Under the pieces are notes generated by a model, which was not told the DNA's origin, did not search any database, and saw only the letters and a program-made list of their open reading frames with translations. Shown piece by piece: positions 36,939-47,538 of a stretch of 64,000 bases of DNA. The position numbers and the translations under genes were made by a program. How positions within the stretch are numbered: the first letter of the stretch is position 1; the number at the start of each line of letters is the position of its first letter. Source of the stretch: Euglena gracilis (lineage: Eukaryota; Euglenida; Euglenophyceae; Euglenales); NCBI GenBank assembly GCA_039621445.1, contig CP154957.1:44946309-45010308 (forward strand), in the 5' to 3' direction.

Positions 36939-36962
36939 CGCAGTGCGGAGCCCGAATGGTCT

Positions 36963-37470
36963 GATGTACAAACAACTGAGATTGTTCAGTGAGGAGGTGT
37001 GTGAAGTTGGTCAGTTGAAAAATTACACAGCAATTTCAGCCCATTATTTAAGATTGGGGGCGGTGGAATCGGCGAAGAAGAAATAAACTGGAAAAAGGGG
37101 TCTTGCACAAAGACTCACCCCCAGAGTGTGCGGAGCCCGAATGGTCGAGTACTCCCGGGAAGTCTGACCAGGGAGGAAGTGACCACGAGGGCGGAGCACA
37201 AGAAGAGGGTGAGCCCACCCCACCCACCCGGAAAAGGAAAACATCCCCCTCAAGGGATGGGGGGTGAAAACGAGCCTACATGCCTTCGCCAAGTCGGTGT
37301 TGGAGAGAAAATCATCGCCAACTCCGGCGCCAAAGTCGCAGTAAGAAGCACCCCGCCAAGAAGGACACAAACACAACAAAACAACCGGCACACAAAGCAG
37401 GATCTCACCCTCTTCTTGTGCTGCGCCCTCATGTTCACTTCCTCCCTGGTCAGACTTCCTGGCAGTACTC
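36963..37470 (+). mobile_element. DIRS copy C, part 2: recombinase C-terminus, internal complementary region and 3' end
   Basis: Resumes the frame left at 32335: joining the sides gives Gly-Val-Leu-Met-Tyr, then KQLRLFSEEVCEVGQL and YTAISAHYLRLGAVE with a stop at 37084-37086. The internal complementary region is at 37113-37212 (tgcggagcccgaatggtc joined to gagtactcccgggaagtctg). A terminal-repeat equivalent spans about 37315-37410, and the outer end ggtcagacttcctggcagta ctc is at about 37470. It belongs to a subfamily distinct from A and B (different end sequence, Trp to Leu in GQW). Confidence 0.82.
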
Positions 37471-37493
37471 AAAGAGGAAGGGACCAGGATCGA

Positions 37494-38884
37494 GATGACA
37501 CCTCGGGCTCCGCACTTTGCAATTGTGAGGCCATGCCTTACTGGCCGGCGGTGCCGTGCGACTGCTAGCTGCCTTGGGTTCGGAGCCCCTGCTGAGTGCC
37601 TTTTTTGGCCGGATCTTGCCGATTCTTAAATTGCCCTTCGACACCAAGAAGACAGGGCAACACTTCACGAACGAAGAAGAGCCAAGAAAAGAAGTCAATA
37701 TCAATTCAGTAGCCAGAAGGACACGAACCAGACGAATATCAATTGAAAAAAAATATCAAATTGCTGCGGTGGAAAAGGAATTGTAATTATATGGCCACGG
37801 ACGTCCCCAGAGCAGTGGCCGCAGCAGCTGCAGAGATTTTAGATGCGGCTGACATGTGGGAAACCGTGGCCGTTCTTCCCCCCAGAGCCCAACCCCAGAA
37901 ATCTCCAGCACAACCCCCCCCCCAGTGACGGCCACGGTCCTTGGACCACTGTGACCAGAAGGCCCAGAAAACAGAAGTCAGCCCCAGCCCTTGGTGGGCA
38001 AAGGATGGGCCATGGGGGGTCCAAAGTGCTTCACAATTGGAAATTCAAAGCCCAAACAGTAGGGTCATCTCCCCCAAAGGCACCCAGTCGCATGTACACA
38101 ATTTGGCCAGCAGAGGGGAGATGAAAGCAAGGCCAAGGAGTTCACCACTACAAGGGCCATGGGGGCCAGTTTTACAAGCAAATCCCCTCATGAAAGAGCA
38201 GAAACAGTCCGTCAAACCCCCCCAGTTCTTCCTACACAACAGCCCCTCTCAGGGAGAAAAGGTGGGGCCACAGCAGCCCCCCCCCAGATTTCCAGTGAGG
38301 TTGGAGGCCAAGAAGAACTCAAGGCCCGGAAGACCAACAGATGGGTTATGGAAAAATATTTACACATGGAGGCCTTGGAGGCCAGCAGGGTGGACCGACA
38401 GTGACCAAGAAGCTAAGGGACATCATGACCAAGCTGCTGGAGAAATCCCTCGAGGGACCCACAGAGGTCCTCTGCCAAAAAAAGGAGGGGAAAGGGACCC
38501 ACAGTGGCCCTTTTAATGGCCCAGCCCCAGGAGGAACCCCTACAACACTTATTTATCCAGTCCCGATTGTTCAATCAGGGGTGGACCCACAGAGGCCCCC
38601 CCTATGGTATGTCAACCAACCACATCAACACGGAGAAGATCTGATAGGCAAAACAGGGGCACTAAGCCTTATGTTATGTCTTCCATGAACAGATCCTCCA
38701 GAGAGCTGAGCAGCGAGGGAGCGAGTGCATGCACATCCCCCAAGAAAAAAAATTCTTTTTCCAAGGCCCCTAGGGACCTAGGTATGCAATGCCCAACACC
38801 CCCAGCCCAGCCCCCAAAAAATCATCTTATCCAGGAAATAAATTCCATGGAGGAAAAAAGGGGAGACAGCCCCCTCCATCAAAT
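37494..38884 (+). mobile_element. DIRS copy D, part 1: 5' end and gag-like region, split by copy B
   Basis: The 5' end acctcgggctccgcactttg resembles the start of A and B (ccattcgggctccgcactgc). Open frames: MATDVPRAVAAAAAEIL (from 37791), then DGHGPWTTVTRRPRKQKSAP (from about 37924), the block shared with A and B. A C10-11 run just before it shifts the frame. The last frame before B ends MEEKRGDSPLHQ and continues after B at 43466. It lies about 25 bases after copy C in the same orientation. Confidence 0.75.
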
Positions 38885-39254
38885 CGGACTCCCACGACAA
38901 AGGAAGGGGGAGGAAGGGACCAAGAGGGCGAAGCACAAGAAGATGGTGAGGTCCTGCTTTCCTTGCCGGCTGTTCTGTTTCTGGTGTGTTTGTGCGTGCA
39001 CGGGGGGTGCTTCTTACTGCGCCTTTGTTGCCGGAGTTGGCGATGATGAGGCCTCCTCCGACACCTTGGCGAAGCTGAACCGCCGTGGCCCCGCCCCCCC
39101 CCCCTCTCCCATGGTCGCTTGGTGGCCCCCCCCCCCCTGATGGGGATGGTGGTCTCTTTCTGTGTTTCTGGGTGGGTGGTTCGGGCTGCTTGGTTGGGGG
39201 TCCCTTTTCTGGTTGGGATGTTTTTCTGCTGATTTTTTGGGTGGGAGGGTTGGG

Positions 39255-39355
39255 CTCACCATCTTCTTGTGCTTCGCCCTCTTGGTCCCTTCCTCCCCCT
39301 TCCTTTGTCGTGGGAGTCCGAGACCATTCGGGCTCCGCACTGCGAGATGGTGAGG
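39255..39355. repeat. copy B internal complementary region
   Basis: ctcaccatcttcttgtgctt ... gtgggagtccg joined to agaccattcgggctccgcac, complementary to the two outer extensions of copy B, as in copy A. Confidence 0.88.
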
Positions 39356-39369
39356 TACTGTGCACCCCC

Positions 39370-40320
39370 CTTTGGGCCATAATATTTTGAATTTTTGACA
39401 CGACTCCCAGCCTCAAATAATGAGCTTGGAAGGCACCAAATTTTTTCCACTGACCCAGCTGCTGGACTTCTTCCACTTGCAAACCAGCATTTTTCCACCA
39501 TAAGACCCCAGCCCCTCTGGTGCTGTGGGGTTTCCAGTGGGTGGTGTCCACCCCCCCCCTCCTGCAGAATTTCTTTGGTAAGGGAATTCACCCTTTCTGA
39601 TGTCAAAGGTCTTTTACCATCCAAAGACCACAACAAATTATTTTTGTGCCCAACCATGTGGGCTGTCCTTTCCACATACTCTTTCAATAAATGCCAAGGG
39701 CTTATGAGGGGTGTGTGTGGCAAATTCAAAATCTCTTCCCATTTTGGGAATTGCCACCCTTTTCTTTGCAATAAAATGAAAATTTTTTCTCCCACAAAAC
39801 TTATTTTTCGCTGTGTCCTGGCTAAATCAACCCCCTTGTGGAGGGCCAAAAGCCTCCAACAGATGATGAGTCTGTTTCTGAGCTCTTTCACAGATAGGTC
39901 TGAGAGGGGTGTGGAATTCCTCATGATGTTTTCTAGGAAATCAGTGGAGTCCCAAAGGTGGGCATACTTGCAGACATTGGCATTCCACTTCCTTTTCAAT
40001 GGAGCCAGAAGGGGTGAAAATCTCAAAGACCCAAACCCTGGGAGTAATAAGGCTGCTGCATATGCATTTCGTGCAGTATTGATGCTATGAACAGCAAGAT
40101 CAAGGATGGCTTCTTGGGGACTGTGCACTGCTGCAGAGGCACCCCTTTGTGTAATAATTGACCCACCAATGCCCTGAAGGCTGAGTCATATCTTTTGACA
40201 TTTACCAGATTTTTTATGTAAGTGTCGATACTGGACATCGAAACTTCCTGGGATTGTAATATTTGCCTGACACAATCAAGCAGGCCAAATTCCACCTTGG
40301 GGGGGGCATCTCCTCCCCCC
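39370..40320 (-). pseudogene. copy B tyrosine recombinase (frameshifted)
   Basis: Same landmarks as copy A: SSIDTYIKNLVNVKRYDSAF, ELRNRLIICWRLLALHKG then VDLART, PHSTRGAG, LGQWKKFGAFQAHYLRL. The nine-G run at about 39551-39559 shifts the frame between TKEILQEGG and the HxxR part, exactly as in copy A. A small deletion near 40110 also disturbs the N-terminal part. Confidence 0.82.
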
Positions 40321-41878
40321 AGCAGTTGGTGAACAGACCCCACTGGGGGGGTACTAGCAAAACCTTGCTGCCTGGCTGCCTGATTGACATTAATTGGCGC
40401 CACCATGATGTCGAAGCCCAGTGGGGTACAATCAACAGAAAAATTAGGTCTGGGTTTAACATTAATCTCTGAACCCATTGGGGAATGATGCTCCAGGGAG
40501 GGTTGGCATAAACTGGGGGGAGACCCCTTAAATCTGCCTTCAGAGCATCCACCAACACAGCCCCTTGGTGGGGGTATCGACAAATGAACTTGGGGAATTT
40601 TTTGTTGCTGGGTGTGCAAAACATGTCCACCTCTGGGGTGATGTGGTTTTTGAAAAACTTCAGAATCTGGTGAAAAAGGGTCAGGTTCAGGGTATAATCC
40701 CCTGGAACTTTTTGCTCCCTGGTCAGGGAGTCTTCCAATTGTTCTTTTGTGGGAACCCAAACCACCTGCAAGTTGATTTGCCTTTCTTGGCAATGGTACA
40801 GAAGGGGTTTTAGGATGGAATTTAGGTAGGGCTTTTTGCCTCCCCATTTTGTCAAATAACTGACTGCCACCTGGCTGTCCACATGAAGAACAATGGTTTG
40901 TTTTGGTTTTGCCAAAGCCTTTACAGTTTCCACCGCAGACATCAATTCTTTTTGATTGATGTGAAGGACATGCAGGTCCCTCCAGAAATCCTGGACCTTT
41001 TGACCAGACTTTTTGTCCAGCCACCCCCATTGCCAGGTGCTGCTGTCTGAGAACAGTTCCTGAGAGGCCTGGGATTGAAAGGCTCTGCCCACACCTGGCT
41101 GCAAAAACGTTTTTAACTCCACAATTTGATCTTTGACCCCCTGGGGAATGGTCAGGGTGTGTTCCCAACCCCACTTTGTGTGCAAATCCACCATTTTGCA
41201 AAGTTGATCTGTCAGAATTCTGAGAAATGGCATTGAAACTAAATAGCTTCTGACTTGCCCTACAATAGAGCTGAGTTTTCTGCAGCTCATTTTTTGTGCT
41301 GTTAGCACCTTTCCTAATTCCTTTCTTAGGGATTTTAATTTTTCCTGTGGAATTTCCAGCTGGCCTTTTTTCAAATTGATCCACTGGTCCAAATGCTTTA
41401 TTTCTTGTGTTGGTTCCAGACATGATTTGGGGAGGTTTATTCTGAAACCTGCCAGTAAAAGATCTTTTTTGATTTCTGCCAAATGCTGGGCTGCTGTCTT
41501 TTTGCTGGCGGCTAACAGCAAAATGTCGTCTAGGTAGATGAAAACTACCTTTCCTTCCTTCCTCCATTTCCTTTCCCAGACTCTCATGAGAGTCATAAAC
41601 TTTTGTGGCAGGCTGCTTCACCCAAAGCATGCAGCTTGAAATTGCCACGTTTCCCCCCCCCCACTTGCATGCAGACATGCTTTTCCAGGCTGCTGTGCAG
41701 CTTTAAATGGAAATAAGCATCTTTCAGATCTATTTTTCCACAGAACCAACCCTTTCTGAGATATGGGAAAATGTTTCCCATGTGTTCCAGTCTGAACTTC
41801 TGGGGGGTGAAATGTTGATTTAACTGTCGACAATCTGAAATTAATCTTTCCTTTGTATTTCCCCCTTCCTGTTTGGAA
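40321..41878 (-). pseudogene. copy B reverse transcriptase-RNase H (frameshifted)
   Basis: From 41878: KERLISDCRQLNQHFTPQKF, GKIDLKDAYFHLKLH, then the ten-G run. After the run a 460-residue frame (41596-40214) reads VFIYLDDILLLAASKKTA, LFSDSSTWQWGWLDKKSG, QKELMSAVETVKALAKPKQ, LHVDSQVAVSYLTKWGG and YANPPWSIIPQWVQRLM. This is the best-preserved RT palm/RNase H/post-RNase H part in the window. It ends out of frame at the eight-G run before the recombinase. Confidence 0.87.
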
Positions 41879-43215
41879 ATGATAAAATAGGGGACAAAAT
41901 GTTTTGCTCCCTCTGGGGTGATTTGCCTGGTTGCCCCTGCACATTCGTATTCCCTCAGAATTTTTTGGGCAGTCATTATTTCTTGGGGAGTTTTGAAGGG
42001 AATTTTTAAGGACATCTGAGGGGGGAGGGGAAGATCTGCCCTGACCCCTTCCCTTATCAGGTTTAATACCTCTGTGCTGGCCCCTGCCTTGACCCAATGG
42101 GGAATGCTGGCCTGCAGGGCCATGAATGGGGGCACCCCTGGGTGTAATGTGTCTGGGGATTCCACAGGCCCCATCACTGGGGTCCCTTCCCCTGGCTGCC
42201 CCTCACTGGGGTCCTGCCTGGCTGCCCCATCACTGGGGTCACCTCTGGCCCTGCCATAGGGCTGCCCAAAGACAGGCTTTCCCCCTGATTTTGAAAGATT
42301 GGGGAAAGTCTGTGTCTGCAATGGGGAGGTACATATATAGCTGGGGGGTTTGGCTTGATTACCTTCTGGGGGGGCCCTTGTGTAGCCAATCTTGGGCCTC
42401 CCCCCCAAGGGCTGGTGTCATCTTGAATGCATTGGCCTCCAATGGCCACTTGATTTTGATTGAAATGGCCTCCATTTGCCTTGAAATCTTGATGCTTCTC
42501 CTGGCCTCCATTGGCCTTTTGCATATAATGGCCTCCATTGGCCTTGATATTTCGATGCTTCCCCTGGCCCCCATTGGCCTCTTGCATATAATGGCCTCCA
42601 TTGGCCTTCCCCTGAAGGGGGGGTTGCTTGCCTGGATGTGCAGCTCCTGAGGGGTTTGTGTTTGAGGGAGCTGTGGGGTAAGTTGGACATACCTTTCCCC
42701 CATGGAAGCTTCCAAGGTTTGGACACAGGCTGCCATAGCCTTGCTCCTGGGCCCACTGCCCTCTTGGATGATGGCTTCCATAGCCATGATTCTGGGCCCC
42801 AGGCCCTGTCCAATGATGGCTGCCATAGCCTTGACTTTGATTTGAATCCTTTGGATTGAGGCTGCCATAGTCTTTGCTTTTTCCCCTGAAAGGGGAGGAA
42901 CTGAGAAAAAGGGGTGGAGTCTGTTGGACCTGTGATGGTGGTCCCCCTCTGTCGTCTCTTCCTGACCACAGTTGTCCATGGTCCATGGCCATCATTGTTA
43001 GTGGGGGAGTCTGAAACCTTGAGTTTTGAAATCTCTGAAGCGTTGGGGGGTGGGGGGGTTGCGATGGCCACGGACTGACGAGCTGTTGCCGCCCCTCCAG
43101 CTGCTGCAGCTGCTGCTGTGTCTCCACCTTCCCCAGCTTCAGTTGACTTCTTGGAAGTCCGTTGAAGTTCTTCTTGAAATTCAAGGGTTCTTTGAAATTC
43201 ATTCTTCATGGAAGT
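41879..43215 (-). pseudogene. copy B gag-like ORF joined to RT start
   Basis: Begins MKNEFQRTLEFQEELQR, then a Gln/Ala-rich stretch, DGHGPWTTVVRKRRQRG, RLWQPS and GQWRPLY repeats. Separately, a 271-residue frame (42408-41593) runs from GGRPKIGYTRAPP into RT without interruption. That supports one gag-pol reading in the active ancestor. As in copy A, an overlapping frame with ANGGHY repeats is also open. Confidence 0.72.
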
Positions 43216-43465
43216 CTCGTTGTTGATCTTCGAAAAGTTGAATTCTTCCGTCAGGAATTTGAAGTTCCTAAAATTTTCGTCCACTTGAGTCGTAGAAGTA
43301 AAATTCTTTCTCCTTGAGGTCGAAGGGCAGAAAAAGGAATCAGCCAACTCCGGCAACAAAAAGCAGTAAGAAGCACCCCCCGCGCACGCACAAACACACC
43401 AGAAACAGAACAGCCGGCAAGGAAAGCAGGACCTCACCATCTCGCAGTGCGGAGCCCGAATGGTC

Positions 43466-43735
43466 AGTTGCAAAAAAGCATGAAGTGGTGGGTAAAAAAC
43501 GCCCCCCCCCCAACAACATGTCAACTCATCAGGGACGGCATTCAGCCCCCCTTGGTAAACCCACCAAAATTGTCCACCCACCAAAAAACCAGGGCAAATT
43601 TGAATCTTCACCAAGCGGAAAAAGTACTGCAGGATAACGAAAAATCTGGATCCGTAAAGAGGGTTAGGGATTCAACCACCCAGCGCCTAATCCCTTGGTT
43701 TCTGACTTCAAAACCAGAGGGGGAGGCCGACAAAA
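43466..43735 (+). mobile_element. DIRS copy D, part 2: gag end and RT start, truncated
   Basis: Continues the frame broken at 38884 (HQI/VAKKHEVVGKK). Later QAEKVLQDNEKSGSVKR and RLIPWFLTSKPEGEADK match the copy A/B segments AQKILREYECAGATRQ and HFVPYFIISKKEGEKTKE just before RT. The similarity stops at about 43735, where a CATCGCCCAG minisatellite begins, so the rest of copy D is deleted or lost. Confidence 0.78.
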
Positions 43736-43800
43736 ATCCAGCATCGCCCAGCATCGTCAAGCATCGCCCTGCATCACCCAGCACCACCCAGCATCATCAG
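43736..43800. repeat. CAGCATC(G/A)CC minisatellite
   Basis: About six imperfect units of 10 bases (cagcatcgcc, aagcatcgcc, tgcatcaccc and others), starting exactly where copy D is truncated. Confidence 0.8.
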
Positions 43801-44189
43801 AGGTGCTTGCCCCCGGGTCGGTCCCCCTGACCCCCTTGGCAGGTGGGGGTCCAGCCCCCCTCCAGTCCAGGGGTGGGACACACCCACCCTCCCCAATTGT
43901 TGTAGCGCGGCTGCGCTTTGTGGATTGTTCAGCGTGTCGGGCAGGCTTCAATATGAAGAGGCCCCCCCCCACCTCTTAATTAACCTGGTGGCACGACCTC
44001 ACATGGGCAAAGTGCGGGGCCCAGGTGTCCAGCCCAGGGTTTTTTTTCTAATGAAGACCTATACTGTTTTTTTCTTATTCTGTTTGGGTTCATCGGATCA
44101 TCAAACCGTGCGACACGATCCTTCTTGTCGTCCTCAATCATCAAAGCAAATCCGGGACACGTTTTGGCTTCTCCATCCAGCCACGCCAT
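43801..44189. other. spacer, no gene seen
   Basis: Between the DIRS nest and the stop codon of the minus-strand gene. C-run-rich; may include that gene's 3' UTR. Confidence 0.4.
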
Positions 44190-47100
44190 TTAGCGATCCA
44201 GAGTCCGTTGGACGAACTGCAGCAGTTGCGAGCTCGCAGCGCCAACGTCGTCGGTCACAATCCACACGTCCATCGCCAGGTCCGGCGACTGGGCCCCGGC
44301 GCCGGTCGCGTCCTCCCGCAGGGCCGCGAAGTTGCCCCAGCCCGCCTGCAACAGAGCGTGGGTGGAGTACTCCTGCCGGGCCGCGGCCAACCGGGTCTTT
44401 GGCAGCGGCCCCTCCTCTGGGCTCAAGAAGCACACGAAACGCCGAATGGAGGGAGAAGAGCAGACCAGTTTGCAATGAGGCAACTGCTAAATGAGAATCG
44501 GGGTGGACTTCGGCCGACCAAACAACACTCCGGTGGGGAATACAATTTGGGTGGAGGTGTGTGGGCAGACTGGGCTGCCAGTCTGCAGTTTCCACACTGA
44601 TTAATTTCCGGTGGGCTCGCTGTTTGAGATTCTCGAGAGTGCAGTCATGTGCTTCTTCGGTTATCGATCAGACATTTGTAATGTCGCTCACCCACCCAAA
44701 GATTATCGATGAACGGGCCACAAGGAGCACAGGCTGGGGCCAGGGCCGGCCAGCTCCCTCTCGCTCAGCCGCTGGCGGCGCAGCTCAGCCTGCAGCAGGC
44801 TTGCTTTTCGTTTGGGGTGGGGTGCCTTGTGCTGGGGGGACTGCCCTTGGGGTGAAAGCCCCCTCTGGTCAACTCATGGCACTATAGGATTCCTTATATA
44901 TTATTTGGGGGTCAAATGATTGCAAAAAAAATGAGGTGTTTGAGATGGCGACATTGAGATGGCCTGCAAATGGGGTGTTTGCTGATTTTAAAATCTCCGC
45001 AACTCACATATGCTCTGCAAACAACTTGAACGCTGTGTTTCTACTCTACTCCTCCGTCCCTACTGCTAAAATGGGGACTCAGAAAAATTGGAACAGTTGT
45101 GCAGTTGCAATAATGAACTATTTCAGGTGTTCCTTTTGGCATATGCGCGGAACCACTCGTGGAACAGCAATTCTTGAGGGGAGGGGGTCTAGCACAATCG
45201 CGTTATACAGGACAGGTAATAACACAGTTTCACAAGATTAATTTTCCAGCTACAGGCTGGTATAGGAGGCTGTTGATTGGTTTTAAAGTGGATTCACCAA
45301 GAAAAAAAGTGCTAATCCTCAAAAAAACTAGAAGACGGGTCAATGGGAACAAAAATAGGAGACAGGCCAGCGGGTACAGAGGGTAGAGGACAGTTTCTCA
45401 AGGAGGACCGTTTCCCGGACCCCCAACAAGCAGAGCCGTACAGGAAGGCCTGGGGGGTCAACCCTCCACCCACCTGGGAGTCCGGGGGGGGGGGGGGTGC
45501 CCATAGCAGGCACACCCCCCAGGGGCGGTCGGTTTTGGACCCTGTTGCAAAACCGGATCTAGCCGACCCAGCCAAATTCCCAAATTTCCAAATGGCCATT
45601 TTCGGGCCCAGCACCTTCGGCGCAGGGGGGTACTAGAACACCACCACCCCAAAACCCGACCCCCTCCCGGGGATCGAAAATGCCCTACCCCTCTGCCTGC
45701 CCATAGCACCCCTCCCGGGGGTTTGCCATTCCTTAAAAAGAAGCCACCCGGCAAGGGAAAATTCCTCGGCAACGAAGACCCGAAGGGAAGGGGGTCGACC
45801 CCCCCCCACCCACCACCCATAGAGTTTCCTTCCCAGCCTTCCCAGTCAAAAAGAAGCCCGGCCTCGACGAGGGCGAGGCTGGAGGGGGCGAGGAAGACGG
45901 CGTGGCACTCCGTCCCCGCCCACTGCCCGCTGGCCAGCCGGACGGCGCCCTCCACGTTGGCGGCGGGCCCCAAACACCACTACCCCCCCCCCCCGGCAGG
46001 AAACGCAAGGGATGGGGCCGGGGGAGGGGACGGGAGGGCCGCCAGTGTGGGAGTGTTAGGACCTCCCACCACAGGGGCGTCTCGACACAGCAGACAGGAG
46101 ACCCACCTCAAGGAGTTGGTCGCGGGGCGGGAGGAAAGGCCCGGCCGGTGTCGATGTAGCAGCCAGCGGAAGGCGGCAGCTGGGAGAGGGGGAGGTACGT
46201 CGCCCGGGGGCAGGCTCCGGACAGCTCGACTGGCCTCCGGCCATGCAGCCATTTCACCTTTTTCACCCCCGCCCCCACGCCCTTGAGACAAGCAGGAGGG
46301 CTTGGAAAATGATGCCATTGAACTCAGCAAATGTATGTTCATCGGCCACAAGAGAAGAGGAAGAGAAAATACAATGCCACTGTCATGAAAGCTGGGTCAG
46401 GCAGAGATTTCTGTTCAGAACAGCCACAGTTTGGAATGGTGCAAAGATCGATTCCTGCAAGCCCTTACCCCCCAAGGGGGGATCTAAAAAAAATCCCTGG
46501 GTCTATAAAAAAAAAAGAGCATCGCCCCTGTTTGGTGTCGATTTTGAGCATGCGAAGAGTTGGTTGATTGGGAAAACTAAGGGGGGAATCTAGCCTGGCC
46601 ACACACATCATCTGGATCCAAAAACCACTGTACATGCCAAAGATGGGGGGACCCCCTCCAAACCCATCAGTCGCCGGGGCACCCACCCCACACCATCTCC
46701 CACCCCAGGTTTTACATAGCCAAAACCACAAGGACAATTCTGGAGAGATACAGGTTCAGAGAGGTAGAAGACTTTAGAGTGAGAAAGGTTGAGGAACCAA
46801 GGAGTTAACCCAAAACGCGATCTTGGTTGTTTTCAGTCGTTAGGATTAACTCCGGCCATTCTCATTCTAGGGGCCTGAGTGGGGGGCCCCATCGCAGAAC
46901 GTCTGAATGATGCAGCCCTCTGAAGGGTCAGCAGCCTCAACAGACGAGGCCGCCTGCACATCACCCAACAGGGCCCTGCATGGCGGTCCTGAGTGGTGGG
47001 CCTCGGGGTCGCATCGGACGCACACTGCAAAGTTGTCATCGGACCTCACGGGATTGCATGAGGCCCAAAAACAGCTACAAAGCCGAGTTGCGGCCGTTGA

Positions 47101-47538
47101 ATTGACGACACTCGAGGCACTTTACCGCAGAAAATAACCCCCCCCCCCCAAATTATAAACCCCCTCACAAACCCCCCCACTTTTTGACCAAACCTTGCCT
47201 TATAAACCCCCCCGGGGAAGAAAAATCTGCCAGGAACGATTTTTTCGGCCGCAAACCCCCCAAAAACTGACTTTTTTTGGAAATTATTTCAGACCAACCA
47301 TCATCAAAAATGGAGCCGTGCCCTGGCCCAGGCCGGGGGCGCGGCACACGCCCGGCACGCCCTGCAGGCCGGCCACGACGGCGGCCTTGCGGGTGCCCCA
47401 CGGGCCGCAGAGCAGGAACACGTGCCGGCGCTCCCCCGCCCCGCGGCCCCACTCCCGGATCGGGGTCCACTGGGAGAGCCCGAAGGTGAGCGCCCCCACC
47501 ACCAGCCCCGTGCGGACCGCCCCGGCGGGGCTGGCCAT
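44190..47538 (-). CDS. unrecognised multi-exon protein
   Basis: Candidate start ATG at 47538 in good context (cccATGg): MASPAGAVRTGLVVGALTFG then LSQWTPIREWGRG and HVFLLCGPWGTRKAAVVAG, exon about 47330-47538. Further candidate exons: 46107-46179 (acceptor ctctcccag, donor gtgggt); about 45850-45987 (NVEGAVRLASGQWAGTECHA then VFLAPSSLALVEAG); and the terminal exon 44190 to about 44440 (RRFVCFLSPEEGPLPKTRLA ... LAMDVWIVTDDVGAASSQLL, stop TAA). All have the high GC and lack of homopolymers typical of exons here. The linkage of these pieces into one gene is an inference and I cannot name the family. The first exon has a short hydrophobic stretch but no clear signal peptide. Confidence 0.5.

Larger units (their letters stand above)
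32336..36962 (-). mobile_element. DIRS-type tyrosine-recombinase retrotransposon, copy A
   Basis: About 4.6 kb, coding strand minus. Order from its 5' end (high coordinate): inverted terminal repeat, gag-like ORF, reverse transcriptase, RNase H, a post-RNase H region, tyrosine recombinase, internal complementary region, second terminal repeat. It has no LTRs and no target duplication. The outer ends are aatggtct (36962) and cggactccc (32336); the same two ends are joined at 32780/32781 in the internal complementary region, the standard DIRS arrangement. It is inserted in the recombinase gene of copy C. It is very similar to copy B but broken by a stop codon and frameshifts. Confidence 0.92.
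38885..43465 (-). mobile_element. DIRS-type tyrosine-recombinase retrotransposon, copy B
   Basis: About 4.6 kb, the same architecture and strand as copy A and very similar to it. Ends cggactccc (38885) and cgaatggtc (43465). It interrupts the gag/pol frame of copy D without target duplication. Terminal inverted repeats are 38941-39041 and 43343-43442; the internal complementary region is 39255-39355. The RT start region is intact where copy A has a stop codon. It carries its own frame breaks at a ten-G run (41653-41662), an eight-G run near 40299-40306 and a short deletion near 40110. Confidence 0.92.

Noticed and set aside
37941-38516. 191-codon plus-strand frame as a host gene
   Set aside because: It lies in the gag-like region of DIRS copy D beside the DGHGPWT block shared with copies A and B.
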